Part shown: piece after piece, positions 29,152-49,083 of the stretch
Numbering within the stretch: the first letter of the stretch is position 1
Layout: each line of letters opens with the position of its first letter
Source of the DNA: Setaria digitata
Taxonomy: Eukaryota; Nematoda; Chromadorea; Rhabditida; Setariidae
Reading direction: 5' to 3'
Length of the DNA stretch: 64,000 nucleotides
Assembly: GCA_003640385.1 (NCBI GenBank)
Contig: RCAB01000078.1
Location: 62,001 to 126,000 of the forward strand
Program-made: the position numbers and the translations under genes
Notes under the pieces: model-generated
What the model was told of the DNA's origin: nothing
Databases searched by the model: none
Seen by the model: the letters and a program-made list of their open reading frames with translations, nothing else

Positions 29152-30519
29152 TTATTTTGATTTTGTAAATTTCAAGACAAAAAGATGCTCAATGCCACAT
29201 CTCCTTTCAAGTACAATTTTGCTGGAAAAAGTTGACCGATTATAAGCCAACATGTTAGGGACATCATTCGAATGAAGTGCTACAACATAGAAAAAGCCCC
29301 CTGGAGCCAGTATTTCCGGCAGATGAGTGAAAAGTTGATCCACAACACAGCGTCCTGATGGACCACCTGCCCAACAGCGAGCCTGGAATACAAATCGCAA
29401 AATCTTGAAATAATTGAAAATTTCAATCCAGGATTGTTTAATTATTAAATTGTAACTGCTCCATTTTAATTGCTCGAAAGGTGGGAAAAAGAACTTAAAA
29501 AGCAAGCAAAATAAAAATAATGATAAAAAATGAAAAAATAATACTTTCGACAAATTACAAAATAGTTAAACAATTGTATAAAAACCTCGAAATTAATGGA
29601 GGAAAAAAGCCGATTCTAATGGAGAAGTCAACTACCTCTTCGCAAATATAGTGGGAAATTAGAATTACTGTGTAATCCGAACTCGAGGGAAAACAATTTT
29701 TGAACATCATTCGAGTAACTGCTAAAAGAACTAACGAATACTTTGCCTATAGAACAAACCAAAGTTAATTAGCTTTTAAAGATACAAAAGAAACAGAAAA
29801 ATCAGCTTGCAGCGTCCGAAGTGGCTTTTTCATCAGTAGGTACATACGGTGGATTAAAGAGCAACACGTCAACGAGACCATATAACCGATATTGCAGTGC
29901 CGATAACAAATCACATTGTACCACTTCCACTGATCCATTATTCAGATATGCTGTACCTCGGGTGCACTAAATAGATAATGATTTAAATCGAAGTTATTAA
30001 AAAGGCATGTTCTAGAAAGAGCATTATTCACTAGTTGGTCGTTTCTCTACAGTTTACTTCAAATAATCATATCTTTAAGTAAGCCAGCTGATCTCCAGCA
30101 TCATTATTGCCCATATTCGATTCTATAACGTTTTCAAACCTGCAACGCTTTAAAATTTATATCTGTTGTTAGGGTAAACGCTGGCATGCGCAGTAACTGT
30201 TGACAAAATACCGCAATCACACCTGTACCACTTCCGATTTCAACAACCACACTTGGTTCTAACTCTCGTAAAGCCTAAAGAAGAATTAGGGTATCCGAAA
30301 CATACTTTTATACTAATCAAATTCTTCGATCTCTAGTTTTTTTTCAAAAATTTCGACTGAAGAAAATAACAGAAATGAATATCAACAACACCACTTTTTT
30401 CTCATCCATACCTCATTATCTTTTTCCAGAGCATCCATTAACAAGAAAGTATCTTCAGCAGGTTCGTACACACTGTCTTTTTGCTCATTTGTGATATAAT
30501 ATGTTGGAGTTGGGTGCAT
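29152..30519 (-). CDS. N6AMT1: N6AMT1/HEMK2 (Mtq2-type) protein methyltransferase
   Basis: Four exons, 30519-30412, 30274-30140, 29966-29811 and 29382-29152, join in phase to 209 residues (human is 214). It opens with VYEPAEDTFLLMDALE, then EIGSGTGVIAV (SAM-binding motif I), TDIN (the acidic residue binding SAM ribose), FNPPYVPT (the catalytic NPPY motif) and CWAGGPSGR. It ends VLKFTKSK, like human VLKFTKS. With its TRMT112 partner the family methylates the GGQ glutamine of release factor eRF1; Lys and DNA substrates have also been proposed. The intron after exon 3 has no usable GT donor before an in-frame stop and appears to use GC (GCT|GCAAGC, 29811/29810). An acceptor 18 bases upstream of the ATG (gctttag, AG at 30539-30538) may be a spliced-leader site. 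Confidence 0.93.
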
Positions 30520-30777
30520 ATGGAATAATTATCTTTTCTAAAGCAAGCGTGACAACCACTAAAAGCACAGACTTTCCTCGCTCCTCTCGAAAGAATTCCT
30601 GAAGATCAATTTTTAGGTTTTGAAGCACTTAACCTTATCCTCTTAGTTTGTGTCAGACAATCTCAGAATATTCAGAAAATTAATTAAGTTCTTCAAGAAC
30701 GATAGGATGCTAAAATTAAAAAAATAAAACAAGGCATAGTTAGGAAAACTAAAGAAAATTTTACTCAGCTGAAATGT

Positions 30778-30802
30778 AAAAAAAAAAAAAAAAAAAAAAA
30801 AA
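30778..30802. repeat. 25-base A homopolymer
   Basis: An uninterrupted run of 25 A. No target-site duplication or upstream reverse-transcribed gene was recognised beside it, so it is recorded simply as a homopolymer whose assembled length may be inaccurate. Confidence 0.8.
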
Positions 30803-31633
30803 GGAAGAAATTAAGTTATACAAAATATACAGCAATGTAATAAACTACAAGCAAGAGAAACTTGAAAATTTTAAAAGCTCGCTAGAAAAATCTCTCAGGA
30901 ATTTCGCCGAAGTAAAAGAAGTAACACCGGTTTAAAAGCAAATTCAATCAAATCACAGAGTAAAAACATCATTCTCACCAGTTGGAAGTAAAAGTCTTAC
31001 ATAACCAAAATCGTAAAAATAATTCTTGGAAGCATTTCTCAGTGAACTAGAAAGACTATGCGCAAGAATAAATTAACATTAATAGTGCCTTAACGCTATT
31101 TAATTCAGTGTAATTTTAGTTATTTCCATGCAGCACAACTACACTTACTTATTATCCTTTAAATGTAAGGAAAGAATTTGTGTCAATCCAAGTAGAAGCT
31201 GAAATAACTAAACAGAAGGAATTTAAACATATATCTAAGAAGTTCATGACTGAAGTTTACACCATACACGTAATAATCATACAACTCACAGAAAGTTCTA
31301 TTAACAAACTATGGAATCAGTAGAAAAGAATTTGTATCACTTTTCCTCCTTCTAGTACGACCAAGAAAAATCTAATCGAACATCGTGTTATTGGTAATTA
31401 TAAATTTTTCGAAAAAAGAAAAATTATTAAAAATTTCGAATATGCCTATCATTTCTATCCGAATAATACAGAAATAAAGAAATGGTATGAGAGAGACCGC
31501 CATATACGAAATTCTCATCATCCAGAAGAGGAAAACTGCATCACTGGAAAGGAGCTAGAAAAGCAAGCCTAGTGCCTAGGATGGAAAGCAGTGAAGTACC
31601 GCAGAGATAGTTCTACTAAAAAATACAAAAACT

Positions 31634-31680
31634 ATATAAATAAATAAATAAATAAATAAATATATATATATATATACATA
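31634..31680. repeat. TAAA/TA microsatellite
   Basis: About six TAAA units run directly into about eight TA units. It is simple-sequence DNA without coding potential; the minus-strand frame starting inside it gives an Ile/Tyr repeat and is an artefact. Confidence 0.9.
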
Positions 31681-32475
31681 CAATACCAAAAGTGTGCACA
31701 GAAAACTAACGTGCAACAGATTATACTCCGCCGTAAATCATGCAAATCCAGTAACTGCAAACATATAAATTTTACATTCCATTCAAGAAATTTTTCAGTA
31801 AAAGAAAAGTCGACCCCGAATATTGAATATGATGTTACAATATGAAGCTTAAACGAATGAGAATTGGAAAAATAAGATCTGCTTATCTGCTTTGACAAGT
31901 TTTAAACAGATCAATAAATAGCATTAAAATTGGTTAGAGTCAAACATTATATGATTCATGAACGGTCTAATCAAATGGACAGGAACAAAAGATTTCAAAA
32001 TCAGAATACTGGGTGTACTTTAGGAATTTACTCAATATGCCACCAATGAAAGAAAAAATAATTCTGTCAAGGAATAAATATCACTATCACCGTGTTACTT
32101 GTACATGAAAAATTACTGAAAAACATTTTCCAGTGAGGGAATAACGAATTAAATGCTTGAACTGTAATTCCTTGAAAAAAGAAAAGTTCAGCAATACTGC
32201 GATATAAAAGTAATACTCAAGGTCAAACATCGCGAATAATGGAAAATTCGTCTATACTAAAGTTATTTGAAAACTTGAACTTTTGAGAAGCAATTTCCAT
32301 AAACATCTAAAAAAAAATTTTTTGTCATCAGTGGCCATTTAGTTAATAACCCTTTTTCCCTGTAAGCCTAAAACACTTTTAAACTATATCAATCACTTTC
32401 CAAGCACTTAAGTATTTACTTAATCCAAATAAATTTAATTAGTACTATCAATTTATGAATTCAAAACAGTGACTC

Positions 32476-38276
<5,801 letters not shown>

Positions 38277-41200
38277 CTCCAGTCCATCAAATGACCAGTC
38301 AATACTTCCTTTTCCAAACACAAAGATTACCTGAATTCTAGAGACTCTTCAAATTTACTCGATTATATATCCTCATAAAATGAAATCCTATTATCATATC
38401 ACTTATATTACAGATATCATTTCTATACCTTTCTTACTCTTTCCATTGATTTATATTATCACTCATTTAATTTACTTCTCTAATTTCTAATTCTTACTGA
38501 ATATTTCTGTACTCTAAGTCCGTGGAAGAAATAGTTTCACCCTTCCAAGGAAGGGCAAAACTACTTCAAAGACCAGTAATTACAGCTAAATAGTTGAAAT
38601 CATTTCCTGAAAATAGACATTTTGCAATAACACAGAGAGGACGATAGAATCTTGCTGTGTGCATTCCCCGAAGAACCCCAGGAACAGTAGAGAATTCCGA
38701 GGCACCATTAGTGCCAGTTATATTCAGCCGAGCAGCTATTTCGTTAGTGGGGTGGAGGGAGGTGAGAAGATGGTTGAGATTATAATTCAGACTGCTAGAA
38801 AAGCGGTCGGTGATTTGGTGGCATTAGTTGAGGGTTTTCGCCCTCCCAGTCATCAGACGCGTTCAGGTTGCTTCAGTTGGCCGAAACTGTCCTTAACTCA
38901 TCACTACCTTTCATTCCATTTACATTCTCCTCCACTTTGAAGCAAATGTAACTATGTTTCACATTGAGCACTGAAGCACTACATGTCCAGCGGCGCTTGT
39001 ATTTTTTAGACTCAGATGGCTGTGTTCTGCTACGCCGACCAAGTTACAAATCCGAGATAAGGAAGCTACGCCGTTGTCACACTGAAGTGAAGGAATTTTA
39101 TCTAAAGAGTTCGAAACTTGCAGAACGAAATTCATCCAGTTCCACTCAGGGACTTACTTACTTAAAATAGGAACTGTAAATGCATGTTTTAATTAATTTC
39201 ACAAGGGTATCAAGAAATTCTTTCCAAATATGGAAAGAAGTTCATTTTCCTCAATTCTGTTGGATCTCATTTGATTGAATAGTGCTATAGCAATTTATGA
39301 TTAGGCCGATTTAGTAATAGTAGTATTGGGGAGGAGTCGATGTTGAGCACTGTAAAATTTGAATGATCGAAGGTTCCTAACATACTGAAATAAATTTAAG
39401 CAAAGATCTCTTGTCAAGAGAACAGAAGTGGAATGTAAGTCGTTTTTTTATAGTAATTACTAAAGTTATAGAAAGGGGCTGCTGTAACTGTAATTCTTTT
39501 TAAGCCAGAAATTTCGTTCACCACTGGAGATGGATAATTCAAACAGACCGTTGATTCTTGCAAATATCGCCGTTATCGATGCATAAATTTCAGAGCATTC
39601 TATGTAGTTCATAATATAATTCGAAAATTCTGGCGAAATTCATTTGTATAATCCATGGATAGAAGCGCTGATGCTCGTGAAGAAGTTCATTAAATAACTC
39701 GAGTTGTTAATATAATTCTTCTGGCAAGAAATTTTGAATAACATGGTCTTTATGAGGCAAATTGCTAGTATCCTTAGAGGAGACAAAATGTTGGTATTTT
39801 TAGAAGAGCACTGTTTGGTACTTGTGTATTTTTGATTGCTTTTTAATATCTCATATGTAAAAGAAATCGCCTGAAAATTTTTAAGAGTGCGCATCAAAGT
39901 TCAGTATAAAATTCCGTCTGTGTTGGATTATTCTGCGTAAAAACTTTTTTAGGTTGGTAAGCTTTTTCAAATTATTTACTACACCTGATCATATAACACA
40001 AGTTCGAATAACACTGGTAATAGAAGGATAAAGTGCGCATTTGAACTGGGACTATAAATTCAATTTCTCTTGCTGAATGTTAGTAATATTCAAACAAATA
40101 TAGAAAGTGCCGCAACAACAATAAAAACAAATCGAAATGAATAAATGTTAGCAAAACAGTGCATCAAGGGAGATTAGAAGGTGTAAATTTCGGAAAAAAA
40201 AAAAGAAGGAGAGAAACTTGAAGGAAGATTCATTGGTAACAGCTAGAAGCCTGAAATGCGCAAAAGGCTTGCAAATGAGATGCATACAACTTCAATGGCA
40301 AGATAAATGCGCGCTCATGAGGATGCATGCAATAGCAAATGAATCCTATTTCTGCTAGTAAATTATACAATCGGTAATCTGCATATTATGCACAATGTAT
40401 TTGGTGTAAGCAACTGCAGTACTCTTGCATTGCACGATGCAATTGTAACCTTTTTTTGAACTTTCTGAACAGTGAAAGCTTGTTGAGTGACGCAATGCGT
40501 GTCGTATATGAGTGCAGTTGCGTCATGCCATTTGATGGCTTATCAAACTATTCGAGCGGCAATCGTTTTTTTTTGACTAGTGATAAGTTAATTAGTTTGA
40601 TTCAGTTGTTGGTAAATTTTGATTTTAAATTTAATGACACACTTTCAAATTCTTGCAATTAGAGTGAAAGAAAAGGAAATAAACGTATCTGGTTGTCATT
40701 ATTTGTACGATTACCAAAGTGAATATTCTCTTTTTCAGATTATTTGATCGAATTCAATTTTGTTCTGCTTCAAGTGTACACTGATGTATTGTACAGTATT
40801 ACTTTTCGCGGCTACCATGACCGAATGTGCAGCAGTTGTAATTAAATATCTTAAAAAGGTACACAGAACTGTCAGACGATAAAATCGAATATTTGCCACT
40901 TAGTCTTTTAAGATTGTAGACATAAATAATCATTGCTTTGCAATGCAAGTTAGATTTACGTGTAACACGTAAGCTAAAAGCTAAGCGACTGAATTTCCGA
41001 TGTATTACCAAAAGTATTTGAAATGTTTCCTGGCAAATTTTTATTTGAATTGAATAGCTCAACAGATCTAACTTGAGGATAAATTAAAGTCAGAGAACCT
41101 CATTATTATAATATCAAAGAGAAAAATTAATTTACTATGAATTGTCTCTTTCTTATAAATACCACAAAGCAGAATTTTTTGAGTTTTAATGATCAGAAGA

Positions 41201-42510
41201 CAAAAATTCGAGCAAAAAAATGACAGGCACCTTCAGGAAATGAAATGCAAATAATTCATGCAATATTTAAATAATAATAATTGTATGCCACATGAAAGTT
41301 TNAAGTTTTAATGATCAGAAGACAAAAATTCAAGCAAAAAAATGACAGGCACCTTCAGGAAATGAAATGCAAATAATTCATGCAATATTTAAATAATAAT
41401 AATTGTATGCCACATGAAAGTTTCATTTTCGTTTCAGGAATCAACTGAGATCCAAAAATTTTATTCTGCAATTTTCGGTAGGCGTTCAGGAAAGTTTTCA
41501 GAAGTATTTATGATTGTCTTTTTTCTTATTTCTTTATCTTACCTTGTTAGCTGTGCCATGAGGTTCAAAATAATATTTGATGGACCGCGGAAACAATATG
41601 TTGAACTGTAATTGTGATCGTGAAAAAAAAAAGAAATATTCAACAAATTCGTCGAAATTAAACAATTTTAGAATATTCAAAATATTGTCTGGAAATTAAT
41701 GAAAATTTTTTTAAAAATATTTCTGCTTTTTTGATCAGTACTAAAATTTTTTCTGCAAAAAAAAGGGAATGACTGTGTAAGCAGTGTTCTACCTATTTCT
41801 TCTCTCACAGATTTTAATTGTTAATCAAAATAATGCAAAGCAATGAAACTAATTGTTAACTATATAATATTACAGAACTACTGTGTAATCCGTTGGTAAA
41901 AATTATTGGAGATTATTGGTTTATCAAAGCAAAATTTTGTGTTTTCCAAATTATCCGAAAAAGAAGTTTGTCCATAAAATTTCGGAAAAAAAGTTTAAAT
42001 ATTATTTGTGAAGTGATTTTCATTATTTTCATTTCGATTGTTTCCAAGTATTTTACTTTTATTAGTAGTATATTTGGTTTGAAGTTCTTACTAATCTTGG
42101 ATAAATAAAAAAAATTGAATTATGACATTTAGAATCAAATCAGTTATGTTAATGGGAAAAAATATAGTGTTGACAGACAAATAAATATAAGATTAGAAAA
42201 TAATGAGGAAAATAAAATCAGACGAGAAAAAAGGAGAATAGTTGTTCGATTAGCTTGTTACTATCATAATCCAAAGGAATTGATCTCGATAATTATTGCC
42301 TTTTGACCTGAAGTGGTGACACTGAAGCAATTAGGAGTTATGTCACATAACATAACTGTATCACACATTCAAACGAATCGGTCACTTATTGTTCACTTTC
42401 TTTCTCTCTTCTGTCCATCGTAGGAGCTTTCGCTGAATTTATACTTTTCAGTAAATCTATGGAAAGTGAAAATTTTTTACTTTTAGATAAAACGGATAGT
42501 TATAAAATCT
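38277..42510. other. Intergenic, about 4.2 kb
   Basis: It begins with the membralin 5' region. The stretch around 38640-38940 is locally more GC-rich and open on the plus strand, but it has no ATG at the frame start and no family features. An N-marked duplication lies at 41182-41423. No gene is supported. Confidence 0.4.
41182..41423. repeat. 120-bp direct duplication around a single N
   Basis: Bases 41182-41301 and 41304-41423 match except for one substitution seen by eye (attcgagc versus attcaagc). A single N at 41302 marks the join. One mismatch fits two reads or haplotypes of the same locus that were not merged. Confidence 0.85.
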
Positions 42511-43240
42511 ATGGATAAAAATTCATATGCTGAATTAATGTATATATGGGGTATTGATCGGATGGATGCCAAACGTGGATTCCGTTGGCGGGTAATATTC
42601 TCGAGGTTTTTCTCGAAATTTCACGCAAGCAAGTAAGCATCATGGATTTATTCCTTTTACACTTTAAAAAAGATTCATTTATTAGTATGCGACTATTTGT
42701 ATTAAACTACCCTTCTTTTGTTTTGTATCTCTCAAACAAATCATCGAACATTTATTGCCTTAGAAGAAAAACGATCAGTTGTCTCATTGCAACGTTTGCA
42801 TTTCTCATTTATCATACTTTCATTCGGAAATATTTCAGCACTTCGATACTTACAAGTTTTCTGATTTTAACGCTAAAAGTAGTTTATCATTAATTTTCGA
42901 GAAAGCAAAAACAAAAACAAAAGTCCCGCCACGTTGTTGATGTTGACATATTGATTTTATTTTATTGTTGAAAATGTTTAGAATAAATCAATAGTACATG
43001 CTGTTTATCTATTGGGGTCAGGTGCAGGTCACACAACTTTCAGTGGGACCCGTTTACTTCCTTCTCTTCCGCTCCTTTGACTACAGGAATTATCGACGAG
43101 GTTCAGTAACTTTTCAAGATCTGAGTCTGGCTATTTATAGAGTTCCACAAGACAAATGTACAGATGAAATGAAATATACGGCAGAATTAGCTGAAAGAAT
43201 GGCAAATTTTGTTTTGGAAGATGATTGCAACGAGCAGTAA
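42511..43240 (+). CDS. Unrecognised small protein, two exons, about 97 residues
   Basis: ATG 42511 follows an acceptor-like ttttag (AG at 42485-42486) by 24 bases, a possible spliced-leader site. Exon 1 (42511-42591) encodes 27 residues ending RGFRWR at a donor CGG|GTAATA. Exon 2 runs in phase to the stop at 43238-43240 and contains FDYRNYRRGSV, QDLSLAIYRVPQDKC and a charged helical end (MKYTAELAERMANFVLEDDC). The exon 2 start is uncertain: gtcag at 43021 or gtgcag at 43027 both keep phase 0, and neither has a good pyrimidine tract. A short hydrophobic segment (VGPVYFLLF) may insert in or associate with membrane. I do not recognise the family. Confidence 0.45.
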
Positions 43241-43998
43241 ATTTCAATACTTCCGTAAATTAATGGCTCCGAGTTATTCTTTTTTAAATATGATAACGGC
43301 GTACTGGAATATCAAAATACTTCAATTACCACTCACATTTTATTTTATATTACTATTGAAATGTAATCGGTCTAAGAAAAGAACAAGTGTGCTATTCTAC
43401 CTCTTTTTTTCTAGCATATCTTGCTGAATTTTAATGAACTTTAACAATATCTTATCCTTATCTAAAGAAAATTCCTAGTCTGCAAAAGCTTTTCATTCAT
43501 TCGAGAAACTTTCATTAGGCTTCGTGAAAATGAAAGGCGATATACCGGAAACCGGTTATAGATTGTTACGGTTTTTGATTGATACACCTGAATTAAATTA
43601 AAATCTCATTCATGTTTGGAATTGCAAAAACAATTCTTCACTCCAACAACTCTGTTCTCCACTGAAAGCCTGGTGATTGAAACATAAAAATGGTAGTTTC
43701 TTAAACTGTATTTTCTTAAGCATTACAATGATTGCTTCCTCAAGCTATACGAAGAATCTAATCAGTTCTTTTCTCTTTACTCCAAGCAGATTTTGTCTCT
43801 CACCTTCACTACTCCTTCCACATCTACGTGAATCATTTCAAATTTCCTCTAAAGTAAAAAAAATATTTTTGACTGCTTTGTTGTGTCTATTGTTATCATT
43901 CAGAACTGATCCAAATCTTTTGTTATTGTTATTGTGAATAAGTATTATTCGTATTTTTCTTGCTTAGTAATTGTTAGTTAGTCATAGTGTGTAGTTCA

Positions 43999-44185
43999 GT
44001 TCGATGGAATTGACGACTAAATGAAAGATCCAAAGATCTCAAGAACTTCATGTTGTGTCTTTGAAGCAACAACTTTTCTATTATTTTTTTCNGTTCGATG
44101 GAATTGACGACTAAATGAAAGACCCAAAGATCTCAAGAACTTCATGTTGTGTCTTTGAAGCAACAACTTTTCTATTATTTTTTTC
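43999..44185. repeat. 93-bp direct duplication around a single N
   Basis: Bases 43999-44091 and 44093-44185 agree except for one substitution seen by eye (gatcc versus gaccc), with the single N at 44092. This is the same pattern as the other three N positions. Confidence 0.85.
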
Positions 44186-45066
44186 TTGTTGTTTCGCGTT
44201 TCACATGTGACATCTGAACATTTACATATAATAGAGTTTCCTTCTAAACTCGTTCTCATCACTAGTTTTTTCACTCTTATACTGCTTTGTCCAGTTTAGA
44301 GGGGAATTCTAAACCCATAAGGTACTTGTATGAGTATGATTTGTGGAAACAATACTATGTATACAAGAAATTTGTAAATTGTGAAGCAGTGTCCCATCTA
44401 ATACCATTTACAGTGATTTTCAGAAAAAGTATTGCTTTTTCATTGTTATCAAATGGCAGGTGGAAATGCTCTTTGAAGAATTCTCAGTCCCACTCGTGAT
44501 ATTTCCTTTCAGCCTTATTTATGAGTAGAACAGGGGTGATACTTGTGCTCACGTTAATAAGTTAATGAAACCAAAACTGACCGCAGATTTTCGAAAAAAA
44601 AAAAAAGAAAGAAAACACGAATGCGATGAATATTGTTTCGGCTTTCCAATAAATGCAAACAATTATTGCTTAATAAAATTTAGTTGCAACTTCTCAAAAA
44701 CAACTATTATTAAGATTGTTGGATTCATGTTGCAAAATAATTTATGAGAAAAATTTAAATATTTTTAAATGTTTGCTAAACGGTCGAATTATCAACAATC
44801 ATTTGAGAAAGCAAATGTAATTAAGCATTGCTAAAGAAATAAGATTTCTGTTTGAAAATAACTTGTTGTGACAATAATGTTACTTGCTCATTTGATATAG
44901 CATTTCCTTCTTTTAATTAGTAAGCAGAAATAAAATTGAGAATTGATAAAGCTGATAATCAGCTATTTTAAAACTGAGGAAAATTGCCACCAAATGTCCC
45001 ACTTCCTTCATAATATACAAATCAACATGTTTTTCTAAGTGAAATTATTGAACTTTCATAAAAGCA

Positions 45067-45284
45067 GGTTTATTAATGCTGTTGTTTTTCAACCTTTTAA
45101 GAGAAATTTTGAAGCAAATTACTTCGCTTCCAAATATTTCCTGCTGCTTTACATATCAATCATTGGTAAGTCTGATTGTTTTGAAATTGTACTAATTTAC
45201 AATTTTTGTTTTCTAATTTCTACCATGTTTTTAGCTAATGCAGTAACAATGACTTATATTACCGATCCCAAAAAGATAAACTGA
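45067..45284 (+). CDS. Weak candidate for the last two exons of a small membrane protein
   Basis: A frame after the AG at 45066-45067 reads FINAVVFQPFKRNF, then a hydrophobic run KYFLLLYISII, and reaches a good donor ATTG|GTAAGT near 45166. An acceptor tttttag near 45235 continues in phase to NAVTMTYITDPKKIN and a stop at 45282-45284. The result resembles the end of a single-pass membrane protein, but no start exon was found and the family is not recognised. An alternative frame with ATG 45076 gives a less natural product. Confidence 0.22.
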
Positions 45285-46857
45285 TTAGGCAAAAAATATA
45301 CATCTGATAATTTCCATTACAAACGTCACGGGCTACTGTTTGAGAGTTACGAGTGCATTAAATGTCTCCCTTCTTATCACTGACGTTATCGTTATCATTA
45401 CCATCGAAATGATTTGTCAGCAGACGAATCATTGATGAATGAGAAAATTTGGCTATGAAAAGTAGCTAAGTGATTAATTTTTGTCGAAGAAACAAGAAAA
45501 GCAATGACAAAAAAACGAAAAAGAATTCGTTCTCTGCGAAATGCGAACTAAATTGTCCGAAACTAATAATTCCTCCTGTCTGGTCCACGCGTCCCTTTAC
45601 GTGTTTGGAAGTGTGTCTTCGTTCGTCACTGCTCTTTCCTCACACAAATGGAAGTAATACTTGAAAATATGCTTGAAAATATGCCTTCTTTCGCCATCTC
45701 TCCCAAAAGTTTCCAAAGATAAAAAGAAAAGGAAAAAACGGTAAAAGAATACGAAATTTTCGCAAAATGAAATTAGAAAATTCCCGAAATGAGCATGGAA
45801 TCTGGTTTCTAGCAAATTTTATTAGTTAATGAGAGTATGCCTCCCACACTGATCACGACTTCACAATCACCGCCACTGCAACAACCATGTTACACTGGAA
45901 ACCATATATTGATAGTGGTGCTGATAACGAAACTGTATTAATGATAGTAGGTAGTAGCAGTGATAATAATAATTAATATTATGATAACACTGAAAATGAT
46001 GTTGATGTTGATATTTATTAATTTCAATACGATTCTTGCAGCAGCATGCGTGCACTGCTACAAACTCCTTGTTCTTGGTATTTGTGCCCTTTTCGGTGAC
46101 TCAATTGAAAGGTGTCTCGTCTCACCTGAGCGATCGGCTCCTAACAGGTAGGGTGGTACCGTCGGAACCATATAAAATGGGTCCTTTGTTCCATTCCACA
46201 GTACATCATCTTTCCACAACAGTACCGATCGACGGAGCTACCGTATAAAATCCATCTCAAGCTAATTCTCCCTCTTCCCCTCTTTTTCTCTCTCTCTGTT
46301 TTCTTCATCCTATTCATCATCTTTTTCTTTATCCTTCCCTTCACTCTTCATTTCGCTTTTGCCTTCTAATTAATAAAACAACTACCTATCCTTGGAAATT
46401 TCCTATCAGCAAATTCGAATTCTTTCTATTTCCTCAGTGGTAATTTGCAAAAGATTTTTGTGTCGTAGAATGAATAAAAGGGTTAACTCATTTCGGTCTT
46501 ACACTCTCTTAGAGAGATATCCTGGTCTCAGACCGTTCCAGAGGTATATTTTGAGAATAGCAGTCTCTGCGAATGCATTTGTTTCATCGCTTACTGAACT
46601 ACAATGTACAGATAGATACCTTCATCAGAAACAGTGGTTCTCGAACAGGTTCAGTGTAACAAAGTTTGTCGCTAACGTTTTGATGCAATTCCTTTGCTTC
46701 GTTGTATCGTTGCTAACCATCCCAAACTTTGCTATTTTCAGTTTGCGTTGCCTTGTGTATAACTACTCTGTTCTTGAGTCATCTGAACTAAGTCGAACTC
46801 TTCAATGAGAAATTCTGCTTTGTTTGTAGATACTACTCGGAAAGACAGTGAGTAATA

Positions 46858-47202
46858 ATTCAGGTCTAGCTCGGTATTAAGACTGCAGTTAATCATTTTT
46901 GATTTTACCACCGCTAAAGCTTTTAAATCCGTCTGAAAACTGTGAATTTCATCACACAAATATTAAGCAAATAAAAGTATTTAAATTGCCATCAATAATT
47001 TCTAAAACTTGTTTCAACATTCACTTTAAATCGAAAGAATTTCAAAAATCTTCTGACTTTTGAAATGATTGAAAAAAGTTTATTTTCAACAAAGAAAAAA
47101 ATTTTTTTTTAATCATTTCAAATGTTTCCTTCTCAGTGCGAATTAGTATAACTAGTAATTCAGGTCTACTCGGTATTAAGACTGCAGTTAATCATTTTTT
47201 TC
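46858..47202. repeat. Pair of about 43-bp direct repeats upstream of collagen
   Basis: The sequence aattcaggtctagctcggta, continuing through attaagactgcagttaatca, occurs near 46858 and again near 47157 with one 1-base indel inside the shared part. They are about 300 bases apart and end about 300 bases upstream of the collagen start. No N lies between them. Confidence 0.8.
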
Positions 47203-47497
47203 ATTTGCTCGTTAAATTATTTCATTGATTTTGGTTCCTTTGCAGGTAAAATTTTGAATAGTGTACAATTGAATTTGTGCTTTTCGGAAATCATATATTG
47301 CAATTTTTTCTCAAAAATCATTTCTCACTTCTGACTTATTGTAATCTGTAGAATTTTAATGTTGTAGAGATTACTTTCAAAGTAGTACAAAACTATCATG
47401 AAAATGAGAAAATCAATTTAATATTTACTGATGAACATGATATCGAGAATGTCAGTTCAGACCAGTTTGCAAGTTTTGTTTCGAACTTTCCTTCCGC

Positions 47498-47507
47498 AGG
47501 TAGCAAG
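47498..47507 (+). promoter_or_regulatory. Candidate spliced-leader acceptor of the collagen gene
   Basis: The acceptor ctttccttccgcag ends at 47499, exactly 8 bases before ATG 47508. Its pyrimidine-rich form and short distance to the start are typical of spliced-leader addition in nematodes; that use is inferred. Confidence 0.6.
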
Positions 47508-48836
<1,329 letters not shown>

Positions 48837-49077
48837 GCAACTTATACAAATTGTCCCGGAGAGTGATCCAAAGCTCGAACTATATATCATTCTTGCTTTT
48901 AGTATCCAGCTTTCGATCATTTCTACCACCCTAGGCCAATGCCATCACTAGACACTTTTCCAATACCCATATGTTACTTCAACTTCTATCGCTGCCTTTA
49001 TATCACGTCAAAATTCAGATTTTACAGTGCTTCTACGTGTATTTCTACCTTAGCAAACAAAATGCTTATATGAATCA

Positions 49078-49083
49078 AATAAA
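49078..49083 (+). terminator. AATAAA polyadenylation signal candidate for collagen
   Basis: The hexamer lies about 240 bases after the collagen stop. It is the first clear AATAAA downstream on this strand by eye. Confidence 0.5.

Larger units (their letters stand above)
30520..32475. other. Intergenic, low-complexity
   Basis: The gap lies between the N6AMT1 5' end and the membralin 3' end. It holds a 25-A homopolymer at 30778-30802 and a TAAA then TA microsatellite at 31634-31680. No coding signal was recognised. Confidence 0.45.
43241..47497. other. Intergenic upstream of the collagen gene, about 4.3 kb
   Basis: It holds an N-marked duplication at 43999-44185, a weak two-exon candidate at 45067-45284, and a pair of 40-odd-base direct repeats at 46858 and 47157. 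A 138-codon plus-strand frame at 46392-46808 has no ATG at its start and no splice context. Two near-copies of a TATAAAAT-containing motif lie at about 46150-46180 and 46225-46252. Confidence 0.4.

Noticed and set aside
46392..46808. 138-codon plus-strand frame before the collagen gene
   Set aside because: It begins with TTG, has no clear acceptor at its start and no recognisable family; probably chance.
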